Shown: piece after piece, positions 50,369 through 61,800 of the stretch
How the letters are laid out: each line of letters begins with the position of its first letter
Position numbering within the stretch: position 1 is the first letter of the stretch
The notes under the pieces: model-generated
The model's database searches: none
What the model was told of the DNA's origin: nothing
The model's input: only the letters and a program-made list of their open reading frames with translations
Translations under genes and position numbers: made by a program
From: an uncultured Blautia sp.
GTDB lineage: Bacteria > Bacillota > Clostridia > Lachnospirales > Lachnospiraceae
Length of the DNA stretch: 64,000 nt
Reading direction: 5' to 3'
NCBI GenBank assembly: GCA_937893675.1
Contig: CALBGI010000024.1
Location: 1-64,000 of the forward strand

Positions 50369-51754
50369 TTATTTTTCTTCCGAGTTATTCTCCTTCGTGG
50401 AGGTTTTCAGCGCATTCATCTGGGTATCTTCCACCCCTTCGGAAACCTCTTTCTGGAAGAAAATCTTCACGGTCATGAACAAAAGCTTCAAATCCAGCAG
50501 AAAGGAATAATTCTCAATATAAAACAAATCCAACTTTAGTTTATCATAAGGTGTGGTATTATATTTCCCGTAAACCTGGGCATATCCTGTCAGACCCGCT
50601 TTCACCTTCAGCCGATATACAAACTCCGGAATCTCTTTTTCGTATTCCTTCATAATGTCCTCGCGCTCCGGCCTCGGCCCTACCATGGACATATCTCCCT
50701 TGAGCACATTGAAAAGCTGCGGAAGCTCATCCAGATGCAGGTTGCGAAGTACATAGCCTATGGGCGTGATTCGGCTGTCATGCTTGGAGGCAAGACGGGC
50801 GCCGTCCTTTTCCGAATTCACGCACATACTGCGAAACTTGTATATCTGAAAGCTTTTTCCGTGCAAGGTCAGTCTCTGCTGCCGATAAAACACCGGTCCA
50901 TGATCGTATAGCTTCACCGCCAGCGCAATGAGCAGCATTAACGGCGAGGTCACAATAATTCCAATCAAGGACATAAAAATGTCCAAGATCCGTTTCAAAG
51001 CACGCTGCTCCACCGAAAGCCCCAAGTTTCTTGATAAAAGAAGCGGCGTATCAAACAGATGAATTCTATCACTGCCCGCCAGAATGATATCGGATATCTT
51101 CGGGCTCACATAGCATCGCACCGAATGCTCAAAACAATACTTCAGATACCGGTTGCGAATGCCTGCCGGCAAATCCCAGATAATGACACCTTCATATTTC
51201 TCTATCATCTGAAAAATCTCAGCTTCGCCTCTGTCAATATGCACAAGTCCGCTGATATCATACTTGTCGCTTCTGGAATTCAGCTTCTGTATCAGATCTC
51301 CGGGACTTCTGTCTCCATAAATAATGAGAAGCTTCCTTGCCCGGTAAATCCTGGAATAGGCATAGCTGGTGCCAAAAATCCAGACCACGATCAGAACAAT
51401 CTGCACAAAGGTCATCTCAATGATAGCATGCGCCGGCAAAAACCACCGGTTGATCAGGGTAATCTGAAGATACGTTACAATGTTCGTACAAATGGTCGCC
51501 AGAGTCAAAGAATAGAATACATCAATTTTTTTGAGGTATCCCACCTTCAGACCACCATACATCTTGGAAAACATCATAAGAATGAGACCGTATATGGCAA
51601 TCAGAACCCAGTTACCCTTGCGCCAGAAGGGCTCAAAAATCAGTTTGCGGTAAAAATCATACCACACATACGCGAATACCGCCGTCTGCGCCAGAATGAC
51701 CACGCTCGCCAGACAAAAGACGATAAATCGCTTATAATCTTCCCGTTTACTCAC
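50369..51754 (-). CDS. Polyprenyl-phosphate sugar phosphotransferase (WbaP/TuaA type)
   Basis: A 461-residue membrane enzyme starting at a GTG after AGAGGG. The N-terminal 140 residues have about four helices, followed by a Rossmann-like middle (IIYGDRSPGDLIQK) and a C-terminal bacterial sugar transferase domain: KRILDIFMSLIGIIVTSP, KFRSMCVNSE, RNLHLDELPQLFNVLKGDMSMVGPRPER and the GLTGYAQVYGK end. It loads the first sugar-1-phosphate on undecaprenyl phosphate and so starts surface polysaccharide synthesis. It may initiate the polymer built by the neighbouring genes. Confidence 0.92.
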   Translation of the reverse strand: MSKREDYKRFIVFCLASVVILAQTAVFAYVWYDFYRKLIFEPFWRKGNWVLIAIYGLILMMFSKMYGGLKVGYLKKIDVFYSLTLATICTNIVTYLQITLINRWFLPAHAIIEMTFVQIVLIVVWIFGTSYAYSRIYRARKLLIIYGDRSPGDLIQKLNSRSDKYDISGLVHIDRGEAEIFQMIEKYEGVIIWDLPAGIRNRYLKYCFEHSVRCYVSPKISDIILAGSDRIHLFDTPLLLSRNLGLSVEQRALKRILDIFMSLIGIIVTSPLMLLIALAVKLYDHGPVFYRQQRLTLHGKSFQIYKFRSMCVNSEKDGARLASKHDSRITPIGYVLRNLHLDELPQLFNVLKGDMSMVGPRPEREDIMKEYEKEIPEFVYRLKVKAGLTGYAQVYGKYNTTPYDKLKLDLFYIENYSFLLDLKLLFMTVKIFFQKEVSEGVEDTQMNALKTSTKENNSEEK

Positions 51755-51892
51755 ATAATCCCTCTTATTCTACCACCTGGTATTTCATCCCCCCGGCAGC
51801 TTAAAATCTGAGATAAGTATAGCATACCCAATATTACATTTCAATGACGGAGTTTTTACAGGAAGTTACAGGGTTCGGCAGATGCTCTGCTG

Positions 51893-52816
51893 TCACTCCA
51901 GAATCAATTGTACTTCCTCCAGCGATATCAAACATTGCTCAGCAATTTCCTGAGGATTTTTCCCCTCACTATTCATTTTAAATACCTGTTTTGTAAGAGC
52001 AATGCCCTCTTTTTTTCCGTCTTCAATCATATCGTCAATCGCTTTACACATATCGGTTCCTCCTTCATTCCGACAAATCTTCTTTAACTGCTTCAGCTGA
52101 CTGGTTTTCGACATCACCGCGATCAGATCATAAGCCTCCTCATCTAATTTTGAAAAAGTCTCGCTGTTTTCTCTCATATATGCTATGAGTTTCTCTTTAT
52201 CTTCCGCATTCTGCAAAAAGCCGAACACATACCGGATATCCGTCTGAAACCGCTCCAGATAAGGATATTTTCGGATCTCCAAAAGATTAAGAGAGTAATC
52301 CTGTACCATCTCAGCCACTCCCTGCGGAAATTCTGATAAGTCCAGCATATCTTTCAGACATTTGGGGGCGTCCCATTCTTTTGTCCCATAATATAAAACC
52401 AGCGTAATAAATGGCTGCAGCTTGTCATTTCTGGCAAAACCGGATACAAACTCATCTCCAGTCAAATCCTTCTGTTCCCTGTGAAACTTCTCTCTTGTCT
52501 TCACCTGCCCTGCGTAAGCTGCTCCCTCCGCGTTTAGGACACGCACCGGCATAGCATAATGAATGCCGCTCTGGTTTTCAATAGCCACCAGCAAAATATG
52601 CATACGACAACTCACTCGACGAAAAATATCCCGAAACAGCTGATAAGCCTTCACTTCTCCCTCCGCAAAAACACGACCGGAAACAGAACGATTCGCTTCT
52701 TTCACCTCCTCCGGTTTGATGATCTGTTTCCCCCGAAATAAAAACCCGTTGAGTAAATCCGCAAAGCGCGCCGGATCCTCAAAATATTCCATAGAAACAA
52801 TGTCCTTTTCCTGCAT
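51893..52816 (-). CDS. Rpn-like (YhgA-type) PD-(D/E)XK nuclease / transposase-related protein
   Basis: About 307 residues, starting at the ATG at 52816 after AAAGGAGG. The N-terminal third has the DPARFADLLNGFLFRGKQII segment, the AIENQSGIHYAMPVRVLNAEG core (E-N-Q in the third catalytic position) and a helical C-terminal half ending in ISLEEVQLILE. These belong to the Rpn/PDDEXK nuclease group often found as scattered orphan copies. Its role is probably DNA cleavage in recombination. It is flanked by non-related genes and has its own promoter, so it looks like an independently mobile copy. Confidence 0.8.
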   Translation of the reverse strand: MQEKDIVSMEYFEDPARFADLLNGFLFRGKQIIKPEEVKEANRSVSGRVFAEGEVKAYQLFRDIFRRVSCRMHILLVAIENQSGIHYAMPVRVLNAEGAAYAGQVKTREKFHREQKDLTGDEFVSGFARNDKLQPFITLVLYYGTKEWDAPKCLKDMLDLSEFPQGVAEMVQDYSLNLLEIRKYPYLERFQTDIRYVFGFLQNAEDKEKLIAYMRENSETFSKLDEEAYDLIAVMSKTSQLKQLKKICRNEGGTDMCKAIDDMIEDGKKEGIALTKQVFKMNSEGKNPQEIAEQCLISLEEVQLILE

Positions 52817-52862
52817 AAAACCTCCTTTACATCGTAAGGAAAAATGCAGATTTTCTGATTTG

Positions 52863-52891
52863 AGTATAGCAAGGGAAAGAAGGAAAAGCAA
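52863..52891 (-). promoter_or_regulatory. Promoter of the Rpn-like gene
   Basis: TTGCTT (52886-52891), 17 bp, TATACT (52863-52868) on the minus strand, just ahead of the AAAGGAGG site. Confidence 0.65.
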
Positions 52892-53052
52892 TAGCCCAAT
52901 ACGTTCATTCTGCATTCTTCAAAAAGAAATGGGAAAATCGACCGAATGGTCTTATACAAGCCGGAATCGGCTTTTGATTAGCATTATTATATACAAAATC
53001 CCGCAAAGTTGTCAATAAGATATTGTTATACTCATCAAATAATTAGAAGGCA

Positions 53053-53087
53053 GGAATTTTATTTTAAATTATTCAAAATAAAATTCC
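53053..53087. terminator. Perfect AT-rich inverted repeat, likely terminator of the YfhO gene
   Basis: GGAATTTTATTTT (53053-53065) pairs with AAAATAAAATTCC (53075-53087) over 13 bp around a nine-base loop. T and A runs inside the stem would weaken the hybrid in either direction. It lies about 40 bp past the YfhO stop. Confidence 0.65.
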
Positions 53088-53128
53088 CGCACGTCTCATC
53101 GTCTAGGATTTCCTCTATAAATTCTCTT

Positions 53129-55666
53129 TTATCCTGCAAATTTCATTTTTCTTTTTCTCAGATACTCACACACTGCAAATCCCACAAAGCCAATCACCGA
53201 CAACATACAGCCTGCCAAAAGTCCGGGCGTGGAATACGTGAATTCGATCACATTCTCTCCCGCTTTGATATCCACTGCCATAAAATTTCCCGCAATTTTC
53301 TGCGGCTCTGTCTCTTCGTTGTTCACAGTGACCTTCCAGCCTTTATCATAAGGAATGGTAAACAAAAGCCTTCCCTCTTCCTCTGCCTGATACTTTATTG
53401 TCATGCCCGTTTTTTCCCGCACGCCATCTTCTGCTTTGTTTTCTTTCAGAGAAGCAATGGCTTTTTCAAAATTCTCCATTCGTAACGTAGCGGCCAGAAA
53501 TCCGTAATCCTCCATATAGGTTCCATTCGCCGCCATCACCTCAACAATGTCTCCTTTTTTGAACTCCCCGGCATATATAACATGATTGTTATACCAGGAA
53601 ACAGAAGCTATCTGAGAATGATCCACATGAACCGTCATATCCGGATTGCTGTATTTAAAATACAGATATAAAGGTCCGTCCTCCTGCACCTCCAGCTTCC
53701 AGTTCCTCCAGGAAGCGCCGTCCGTATTGCTCTCCAGGATCTCCGGCGTATTGTACAGCCCGGCCTCATAGCCCAGCAGAGCACTGTACAGCTTTTCGTG
53801 ATTGGAAAAAGCATCGTCGCTCCAGGCGATCTCCCCGCAGTTTTCATCCACCTCAAACGCGATGGGCAGCGCATAAGGATTTTCATACAGGCGGACATCC
53901 CCCAGAATTCCTTCTTTGAGAAGCTCCCCTTTATAAACATCATTTCTGGAATAAATATATTTTACACCCAGAAGGGAATCCATCGGCAAAACAGGATAAT
54001 AGGGAAGATGCTTGTTATTGCTTCCATATCCCCATTTCATCAGAAGCTCCTTCATCTGCATGTCGTCCGTGGAGGCATACTGCGCCACAGAAGAATACCC
54101 AAAGCTCATCCCTTCATTGCCAAAGCCCTGATTGATCCCCGCGCTTCGTGTCAAAGTCTTATCCACCCGGTACATATCAAACGCCGCATCTGTATTCTTC
54201 AGCTCTTCTATCTCCTCTTCCATGGTCCGATTATACTCTGTATAATACCCGACACTTTCCACATGATCCTCAAATTCCCACAGCAGTTTTGCGGAGAATT
54301 CCAGAGTCATACAGAACAGCAGCAAAACAGCTCCCCATCTGCGATATTTTTTCTGATTCCAGAGAAACGCACATACACCGCCCACTATGAGAACAAGAAC
54401 ACAGCTCACATAGACGCCTGCGCGGGGCTGATAATTCTGCAGCATATCAAATAATAATCCAACACCTACAATAACTGCCACGCTTTTCCCAATAGCCGCC
54501 CCTTCTACCTTTTCTTCTTCCAGGGCTTTTGCACAATAGCCCGCTGTCACCAGCATCAGAAAACTAAAAAGAAATGCCTGACGAAAATAATGATTGTTGG
54601 GTATCTTTAATCCGGTAAACAGATAATTAAACGGCTTAAAACACAGCAGCATCAAAAATCCCAGAAGGAACGTCCCGAACACAATCTTTTTGTATCTGCT
54701 GATGCTTCGTCCCGCAAAAAACAGCACTGTCAGAAGAAGCACAAGCGTCCCCACAAAAATCGGCGGAATCCAGTCCATCTGTGTCAGCTTATCGCTCTGC
54801 AGGTACAGATCCCGAAAGCCTTCCAGATAGGAAAACCCCATATCCGGCTGCAGAACAGCGGCATCAAAAGGCTCCCCCTGCTTCATCATCTGCAGCGTCT
54901 GCGGCAAAAACAGAAAACAGCTGCCCAGTACAGCCAGAATCGAATATCCCGCAAAAATCCCAATATTTCCCGCGGTCTCCTTCACGGAAAACCTTTTGTT
55001 TTCATAAAACAGGCAGGTTTCCATCAGAAAATAAATACATGCAAAAATACACAGCATATATCCCATGTACCAGTTGGAAGCAATGGCATAAAACAGAGCG
55101 AAAAAATAGACTCCGCACTTCTTTTCATATATCATTTTGTGTATGCCAAGAGCCAGTATCGGCAAAATAATCACGCCGTCCAGCCACATCACATTGCTGC
55201 ACTGGAGAATATTGTAGCCCATGAGCGCATACCCCACCGACAGAAAAACACCCAGCATGTTTTCTGCCAGATGCAGCTTTCTGAGATAAACGTATGCCGT
55301 CACACCGCACAGCGCCAGCTTCAGAATGATAAGCAGAGTAAAAAACTGTGCGATCTTCTCCGCCGGAACAAGCAAAAGCAGAAAATTCAGCGGCGAAGCC
55401 AGATAATACGCCACCAGGGCCGTAGTATTTCCGCCCAGCCCTGCATGAAAAGAATAATTCCAGCTCTCCTCTCCCTGAAGGACCTGACGGAACCACATAA
55501 AGAAATCCGCGTATTGATACTGCATATCATGGTAAACCAAAGAGCGGTCTCCAAAAGGGTACATTCCTCCCATCCAGCAGGAAAACAGCAGAATTCCCAC
55601 CGGAATCAGAAACGCCAGAACCCCCATCCATATTCCATTCTTTTTTATGTCAATTTTCGTTTTCAT
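53129..55666 (-). CDS. YfhO-family polytopic membrane protein
   Basis: An 845-residue protein starting at the ATG at 55666 after AAGGAGCC. About a dozen hydrophobic helices fill residues 12-470, followed by a large extracytoplasmic beta-rich region (residues 470-810) and a final helix. The YPFGDRSLVYHDMQYQYADFF motif after the first helix is the YfhO signature. The family is GT-C-like; in Bacillus it takes part in adding sugars to lipoteichoic acid with CsbB and GtcA. No csbB-like gene is adjacent, so a role in decorating the local polymer is inferred. Confidence 0.88.
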   Translation of the reverse strand: MKTKIDIKKNGIWMGVLAFLIPVGILLFSCWMGGMYPFGDRSLVYHDMQYQYADFFMWFRQVLQGEESWNYSFHAGLGGNTTALVAYYLASPLNFLLLLVPAEKIAQFFTLLIILKLALCGVTAYVYLRKLHLAENMLGVFLSVGYALMGYNILQCSNVMWLDGVIILPILALGIHKMIYEKKCGVYFFALFYAIASNWYMGYMLCIFACIYFLMETCLFYENKRFSVKETAGNIGIFAGYSILAVLGSCFLFLPQTLQMMKQGEPFDAAVLQPDMGFSYLEGFRDLYLQSDKLTQMDWIPPIFVGTLVLLLTVLFFAGRSISRYKKIVFGTFLLGFLMLLCFKPFNYLFTGLKIPNNHYFRQAFLFSFLMLVTAGYCAKALEEEKVEGAAIGKSVAVIVGVGLLFDMLQNYQPRAGVYVSCVLVLIVGGVCAFLWNQKKYRRWGAVLLLFCMTLEFSAKLLWEFEDHVESVGYYTEYNRTMEEEIEELKNTDAAFDMYRVDKTLTRSAGINQGFGNEGMSFGYSSVAQYASTDDMQMKELLMKWGYGSNNKHLPYYPVLPMDSLLGVKYIYSRNDVYKGELLKEGILGDVRLYENPYALPIAFEVDENCGEIAWSDDAFSNHEKLYSALLGYEAGLYNTPEILESNTDGASWRNWKLEVQEDGPLYLYFKYSNPDMTVHVDHSQIASVSWYNNHVIYAGEFKKGDIVEVMAANGTYMEDYGFLAATLRMENFEKAIASLKENKAEDGVREKTGMTIKYQAEEEGRLLFTIPYDKGWKVTVNNEETEPQKIAGNFMAVDIKAGENVIEFTYSTPGLLAGCMLSVIGFVGFAVCEYLRKRKMKFAG

Positions 55667-55711
55667 TTTTTCAGGCTCCTTCCATAAAACCGCCACTTAT
55701 CAAGTGTTCCT

Positions 55712-55740
55712 ATTGTACCATGTTTCTCCTTGCAAATCAA
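55712..55740 (-). promoter_or_regulatory. Promoter of the YfhO gene
   Basis: TTGATT (55735-55740), 17 bp, TACAAT (55712-55717) on the minus strand. A small CACTT/AAGTG hairpin lies at the transcript start. Confidence 0.6.
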
Positions 55741-55806
55741 AAGAAGCCTTTTCCTTTTTCAGCTTTTCCCAAAAAAATCCCCTGATACAATCATATATGG
55801 TAGCAA

Positions 55807-55835
55807 TTGCAGAAAACGATATGGTAAAATATAGT
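55807..55835 (+). promoter_or_regulatory. Promoter of the RHS gene
   Basis: TTGCAG (55807-55812), 17 bp, TATAGT (55830-55835), followed by AGGAGGG at 55852 and the RHS start. Confidence 0.6.
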
Positions 55836-55863
55836 CATACTTCTTCAAACAGGAGGGCTTTTT

Positions 55864-58800
55864 ATGGATAACATGCTGAAACGGACATGTCAAAAAGGTG
55901 CTTCGTCCACAAACAACTCACTGAATCACATCAGTCTTTTTGAAGGTCAGACCAGCTTCACGCTGCCTTTGGCAGAACTGGAGGCAGGTACAAAAACTGC
56001 GGTAAGCCTGTCTGCCGTTTATCGCAGTACCAGTGAAGACGCTTCGTCTGTATCCAATATATGTCAGCCGGATTCCCTTCTGGGACAAGGCTGGCACATG
56101 GATCTGCCGCGCATCGAGCTGCTTTATCCCAACGTCTGCAACACCTATGACTCCGCCTATTATCTCGTGGCCGAAGGCGGTGTTCATTATCTGAATCGTT
56201 TGAATGCACAGAAAGAACGCATTGCCTTTTTTGCGGAGGAATTCCCCTTCTGGAAATTTTATTATTATCCGGACAATCCACAGTCTTTCTGGGAGATTGT
56301 CAAGGATGATGGAAGCATCTGTCAGTATGGAGGAACCCTCGATTCCATCTGCCTTCAGCCGGAATATGACAACTGGGTTGGCGCATGCTCCACAGGAAAA
56401 GGCCGTCCCATGCCCACTGCCTGGTATCTCTCAAAATCTGTCTCCTATGGTCTGGGAGAAAGCACCTATTCCTATGTTCAAGATACTGTCTCCATATGCG
56501 GCGTCGCTTCCACCAGAAATATCCGCCTCTCTTCCATACGTTCCCCTCATGGAGCCGGAGCACAGCTTATTTATGGCAAACGGGAAGCTTTTGAACAGCC
56601 GGCATCTCATTTCTCCCCAAACGGCAAGGAAGCTTACTGTTTTTTGAATAATCCATACTATCTTTCCGAAATACAGATTCTATATCCGGACGGAACACTG
56701 CATTACCGCAATTCCTTCCTTTATTGTCTTATGAATCTGGCCGACGAGAAAAATCCCTCATTTACCAAACGCTATCTTCAAAAAATGCGCCGCATCTACG
56801 GTACCGGTGTTTCAGATCCGGACATGGAATTCACCTATGATTTCGACAAGACTTCCCCCCACAGGGGACTTTTGACTGAAGTCTCCTATCCTTACGGTGA
56901 AAAAACAGCTATAGAATATACCCGTACCACACTTCCAGGCACGCAAAATTCGTTCTGCATAAAACCGCCGGCTCCGGGATATGAAGCCCGGATATGGCAG
57001 GGTTCTTCCTATACCATTGCAGGTTTTGAACAGGGAACCCATTCTGATATCCATATATATTCCTGGCATGGAACATTCGAGGCTTGGCAGGATAAAACAT
57101 TGCAGAATCTTATTCCCGGCTGCTATGAAATCATTGTGTTTTCAGAATTTTTCCTCATAATGGCTGAGCGCCCTGGAAAGCCCGGGTTTACCCTTTATCT
57201 TTACAGGCAGAATCCCCTGCGCCGTCACGAATGGATATCCTCCTCATTTGAGCAGCAGGATTCCCGAAAAAATATTTCCCTCGCCTGCGGAGATGATTTT
57301 GTCGCAATGCAGTCTCAAAGCAGCAGTACGCTGTTTATTTATCAATATACTCCCCTGGTGCAGGAATGGGAAAAATTCTCTCTCAACACTGCCCTTTATA
57401 ACAACCTGTCCCTGGGCGCAGGGCGCGGCTGTGTCTTTGTGGCAGGATACCAGAGTTCCATACAGACATTGAATTTTTGCAGCTTTTACAGAAACTCTGA
57501 CAGACGCTGGTGTTTCGCAAGCCAAAGCCGCCAACGTCTTTTGGTAAACTGGGAGCTTACCTCCCCCAAAACCGTGTGGTCTGTGGGCGCCTGCCAGGCC
57601 TCTGCCGTTTTTATCCGGGAGGAGGATGAAAAATATGTAGCCGCCACGCAATTTCTTCTTCGATGGGATGCTGCTTTTGTTTTTCGCGATATCAAAAGCA
57701 TTGCTCTTCGCCAGACCAAAAACACTTCCAATCCTATTCTCTATGGTGTTATGTCCGATACCGTCATCGGGCAGGCTCAGAATATTTTCCGTTATACGCC
57801 CGGAAGCTGGAACGAAAAAAAACTGTTGTCGCCCCATGAGGGCTCCTCATACCGATATGCCTACGGATCAGATCTTGCGCTGGCCGCCCGATATGAGAAA
57901 GGCCGGCAGGAATTTACCGCTCTTCGCTATGATGTATATAACGGGCGTTGGACAGACGAAGGAACGCCTCGCGCAAATCCCCTGTCCAATACCAGCGAGA
58001 TCTGCCAGCCCGCCGTATCTGATGAATTTGCCCTTTTAGGACGGCAGGTATTTGCGAAGACCCCCTCCGATACCTGGGAGGAGATCTTCCTGCTGCCATC
58101 CCAAACCCGGCCACAAAGCGCGCTGTTCTCCAAAACAGGCTCTTATCTGATCTATGAGCTGGAAAATAAAAAGGAATGCCGCATCCTGTTTTTCAAAAAC
58201 AAAAAACCGGGAAAAGAGTTTTGCTTCACCGGACAATGCTTTCTGGATCCGGAAGGAAAGGACCTCCTTCTTGGCGGAAATATTCTTGTTACCTATGAAG
58301 GCGATTCCCTGAAAAAGGTAAAATCCATCCGTCTCTATCACCTCCAGGCAGACAGCTATAAGGAGCACCAGTCTGTCCGTCAGGTAAGAAAAACTGCTGT
58401 ACATACCGGCTCCCAGATACAAAATACCTACTTTTCCTATCATCCTGAGGGTGTCTCGTTTCAGAATGGATCCCCCAACTATTCGGTTGTCGATACCATT
58501 CCCATCTCTGAAAACAAAGAGTACGGCTACACCCGAACCCTCTTCTACGCAGGACTTTCTCCACAAAATCCGGCTGCCTGCTATCCACCGGACGGAGAGT
58601 TTTCTCACAGTCGGAAAATATACAGCCTGCTTTGCGGCCAGGTTTTCCGAACCGAATGCTATGACAGCAAAGAAACCCTGCTTTGCAGAGATACCAACGA
58701 AATACAGTACCTGAAAAACAAGTCTGTCCATTTTGCGGCAGAGGGGCGTCAGACAAAAGAATTCTTCCGCCCGGATTTGACAACAGGAGCTCCAGCTTCC

Positions 58801-61800
58801 ATTGTGCAGCATATTACCCATCACTACGAAACCATGTATGGACGGAAACGAAGCATGACCTCCTCCAATGTCCTGTCTGACGGCAGCATTGCCCAAACTA
58901 CGCAGGAGTTTCTCTACGGCCACGAGGTTTACCCGGATATGCTGAAAGAAAATCTTCTTTCCTTCATTGTACAGACAACTGTAAAAGACTCAAAAAATAC
59001 GCCTTTGTCCGCACATGTACAGACCTTCCGGCGCTTTGACGGTTTGTACCGTCCCTACCAGACCTATCTATGGAAACAGACGGGCGATGCTGAATTTTTC
59101 AAGGAAAGCTGCCGCTCTAAGAACTGGCAGAAAAACGAAGAAATTCTGTCTTATACACCCTGGGACGAGGTCGTGGAAAGCACAGGGGCAAAAGGACGGA
59201 TATCCGCGACACAGTACGATAAAAATCAACAACTTCCGATAGCCCACTTTTCATCCGCCGCTCTCTCGGAGGTTGTTTATGCCGGTTTTGAAGATTATGA
59301 ATGCCTTCGCGGCGTGTTCTGGGAAAATGCGGAACTCACCTCCGAAGAATTTTTCAGCGGAACTCAATGCCTCAGGCTTTCTCCGGGCGGCAGCGTAACA
59401 TTTTCGCCTGACCGCGCCGAGGGACGCTATCTTTTCAGCTGCGCTGCAAAGGCAGAAAATTTATCCTCAGAAGAACTTTCTCTTCATCTGAAATACGCAG
59501 ATGGCACTGAAGAGATTTTTCCCTGGGAAAATCCGGCTCCTCAGCACTGGCAGAGCATTCGGCAAATTCTGTTTACCGAAGCAAAAGTTCTTTCCTGCCT
59601 CCGCGTAGAAAACCGTGGAAACGGCTGTCTTCTGCTGGATACCTGCTTCCTTACCCCAGTAGACTGTGAAGCCCAAAGCTTTGTTTATGAAAGATCAACC
59701 CGGCTTACAACCGCCGAGCATTACAATACCAAGGAAGGCCGCCGCTTTTTTTATGATGGTCATTCCCGTCCTGTATTGGAAATCTCCGATGGCGAAACGC
59801 CTCTGAAGTCCACGCATTACGGCTATGCAGAAGATTCTCCCGAGTGTTTTTCTGCCGCTGTTAAATATAACGGCGGAACCTTCCTGGATTTCACCAGAAG
59901 CAATGATTCTTGTCAATATATTTCTTTGGAAGGCAACTGGCTCAGGGACAGCCGCGGTCTTTTAGGAAGCGGAAGCATCTCCACAGAAAAGCCTGAGACT
60001 CTTCCCTACGGAATCCACCTTTCCATTGTAGGAGAAACCTTCTCCATAGAAATCGGATCCTGCCACTTTTCCAAAGACAACTCTGTATGGAGATGCGGCG
60101 CTTCCGGCGAATCCAGAACGGAAGCCTTCCCGTTCCGGAAAGAAATTACCATTACAGTAACCCGTTCCGGTATCCTCTTTCTGGCAGACGGTAAGCTTCT
60201 CTTTACCTGCAAAAAAGAACAAAAGACTCCGGACCGTATTAAGCTGAACTGTCCATCCACCGTACTGATACGCTTTCTTTCCACCACCCAAATGCCCTGC
60301 CCTGTATTTACCTTTCAGGATAATACCGGCAGGCCTCTGCAAGAGCAGATGATGACGGAAGACGGACTTCTTGTGGAGGAGGTTCTTTACCATCCTGGCG
60401 GACAGGCCGCCGTTCAGAGCAAAAAAGCATTTTTCCCCGGAGAGTTTCCCGGCTATCGCCACGGCTTTATCACAAAATTCGACTGGGAAAGGAGCCTTAT
60501 GGAAGGCGAAGTACATGATAAAAATCCACAGGATGAAGGCAGATGCTTCACCAGAGGCTTTTTTTCCGCTTCACCTCTCATGGAGCTCTCCACAATACAG
60601 CTTCCTGGAAAAGATCTTGAGACTGCGCCGGTTCGTTTTTCCCGGTTCATCTCTCAGAATCAGTTTATATCTGTTATGGAGGAGCCTGACGGTCAAAGGC
60701 ACTGGACAGCCCGTGACTGGAAAGACCACATTCTGCGCGAGGGATTGGGGCCGGAGCCATTTCAGGAGCAAACCCGCTATGAATTTAACCTTCTTGGTCA
60801 AAAAACCAAAATCTTTCATTCGGGATATTTCGAAGGAAAGACCTCCCTTATTACAGAATTCCTATACGATCATATGGGAAACTGCGTATTCAAGAAAAAC
60901 CCGGACGGAGCCACTACGGCTGTTGTCTATGATTCCATGGGACTCCCTCGTTTTTATCAGGACAGCGCCGGGAAACAGTCTGGATACTACATTTATCTGA
61001 AATATGATTCCATGGGCCGCCAAAAAGAAACCGGAACTGCAGACGGCAACTTTGACACAGAGATTCTGCAGGCCTTCGCAGATACCGGGGATTTTCCTGC
61101 TGAGAACTGTTCCCCCGAAAGAAAGCTTTCCTACAATTTCTGTCACCCCTGCGGACTGGGAAATATCCGGCAGGCAGAAACCCTGTATACAGATGCCTCT
61201 TCAAATGTCATGGAAACCTTCTTATATGATTTCCGCGGTAATCTCGCAGAAAAACGAATAGAATTTGAGGGCAGGCAGGCATCCCTTACCTTTTCCTATG
61301 ACGACTGCCGAAATCTCCTTTTGCGTCAGGGAAAAAGCTTTCTGGGAAGAACGCTTCCTGCTGTTTCCTACGTTTATGATACCGCCGGAAGAATGACCGG
61401 CATGTCCTCAGACGGACGCCCCATCGGTCGGCGCAGCTTTAACGCCTTTGGTGCTACGGAACGGGAGGTTTACGGAAATGGCGATTTTTCCAGAATTCTC
61501 ACCTATACCTCAACCCAGCAGCTGAAAACGCTGGAGGATCCCTATTTCAGACAAAGCTTTACTTACGCTTCCTCCCCAGATGGAAAAGACTATTCCGGAA
61601 AAATCCGGAGTATTTCCACAACGCTGCAGGGCGAAGGTCTTCCGCAGAATTTCCCCCGCACCGAAGCCTTTTCCTGCTCCTATGACAGCTATGGGCGCCT
61701 TGTTCTGGCCGGAGATACGCAAATCCGATATGACAGCAATCGTACCCTTCACTCTGTAGAAGGGCAAGGCGCAGATCTTTGCTATCAATATCCCCAGGAC

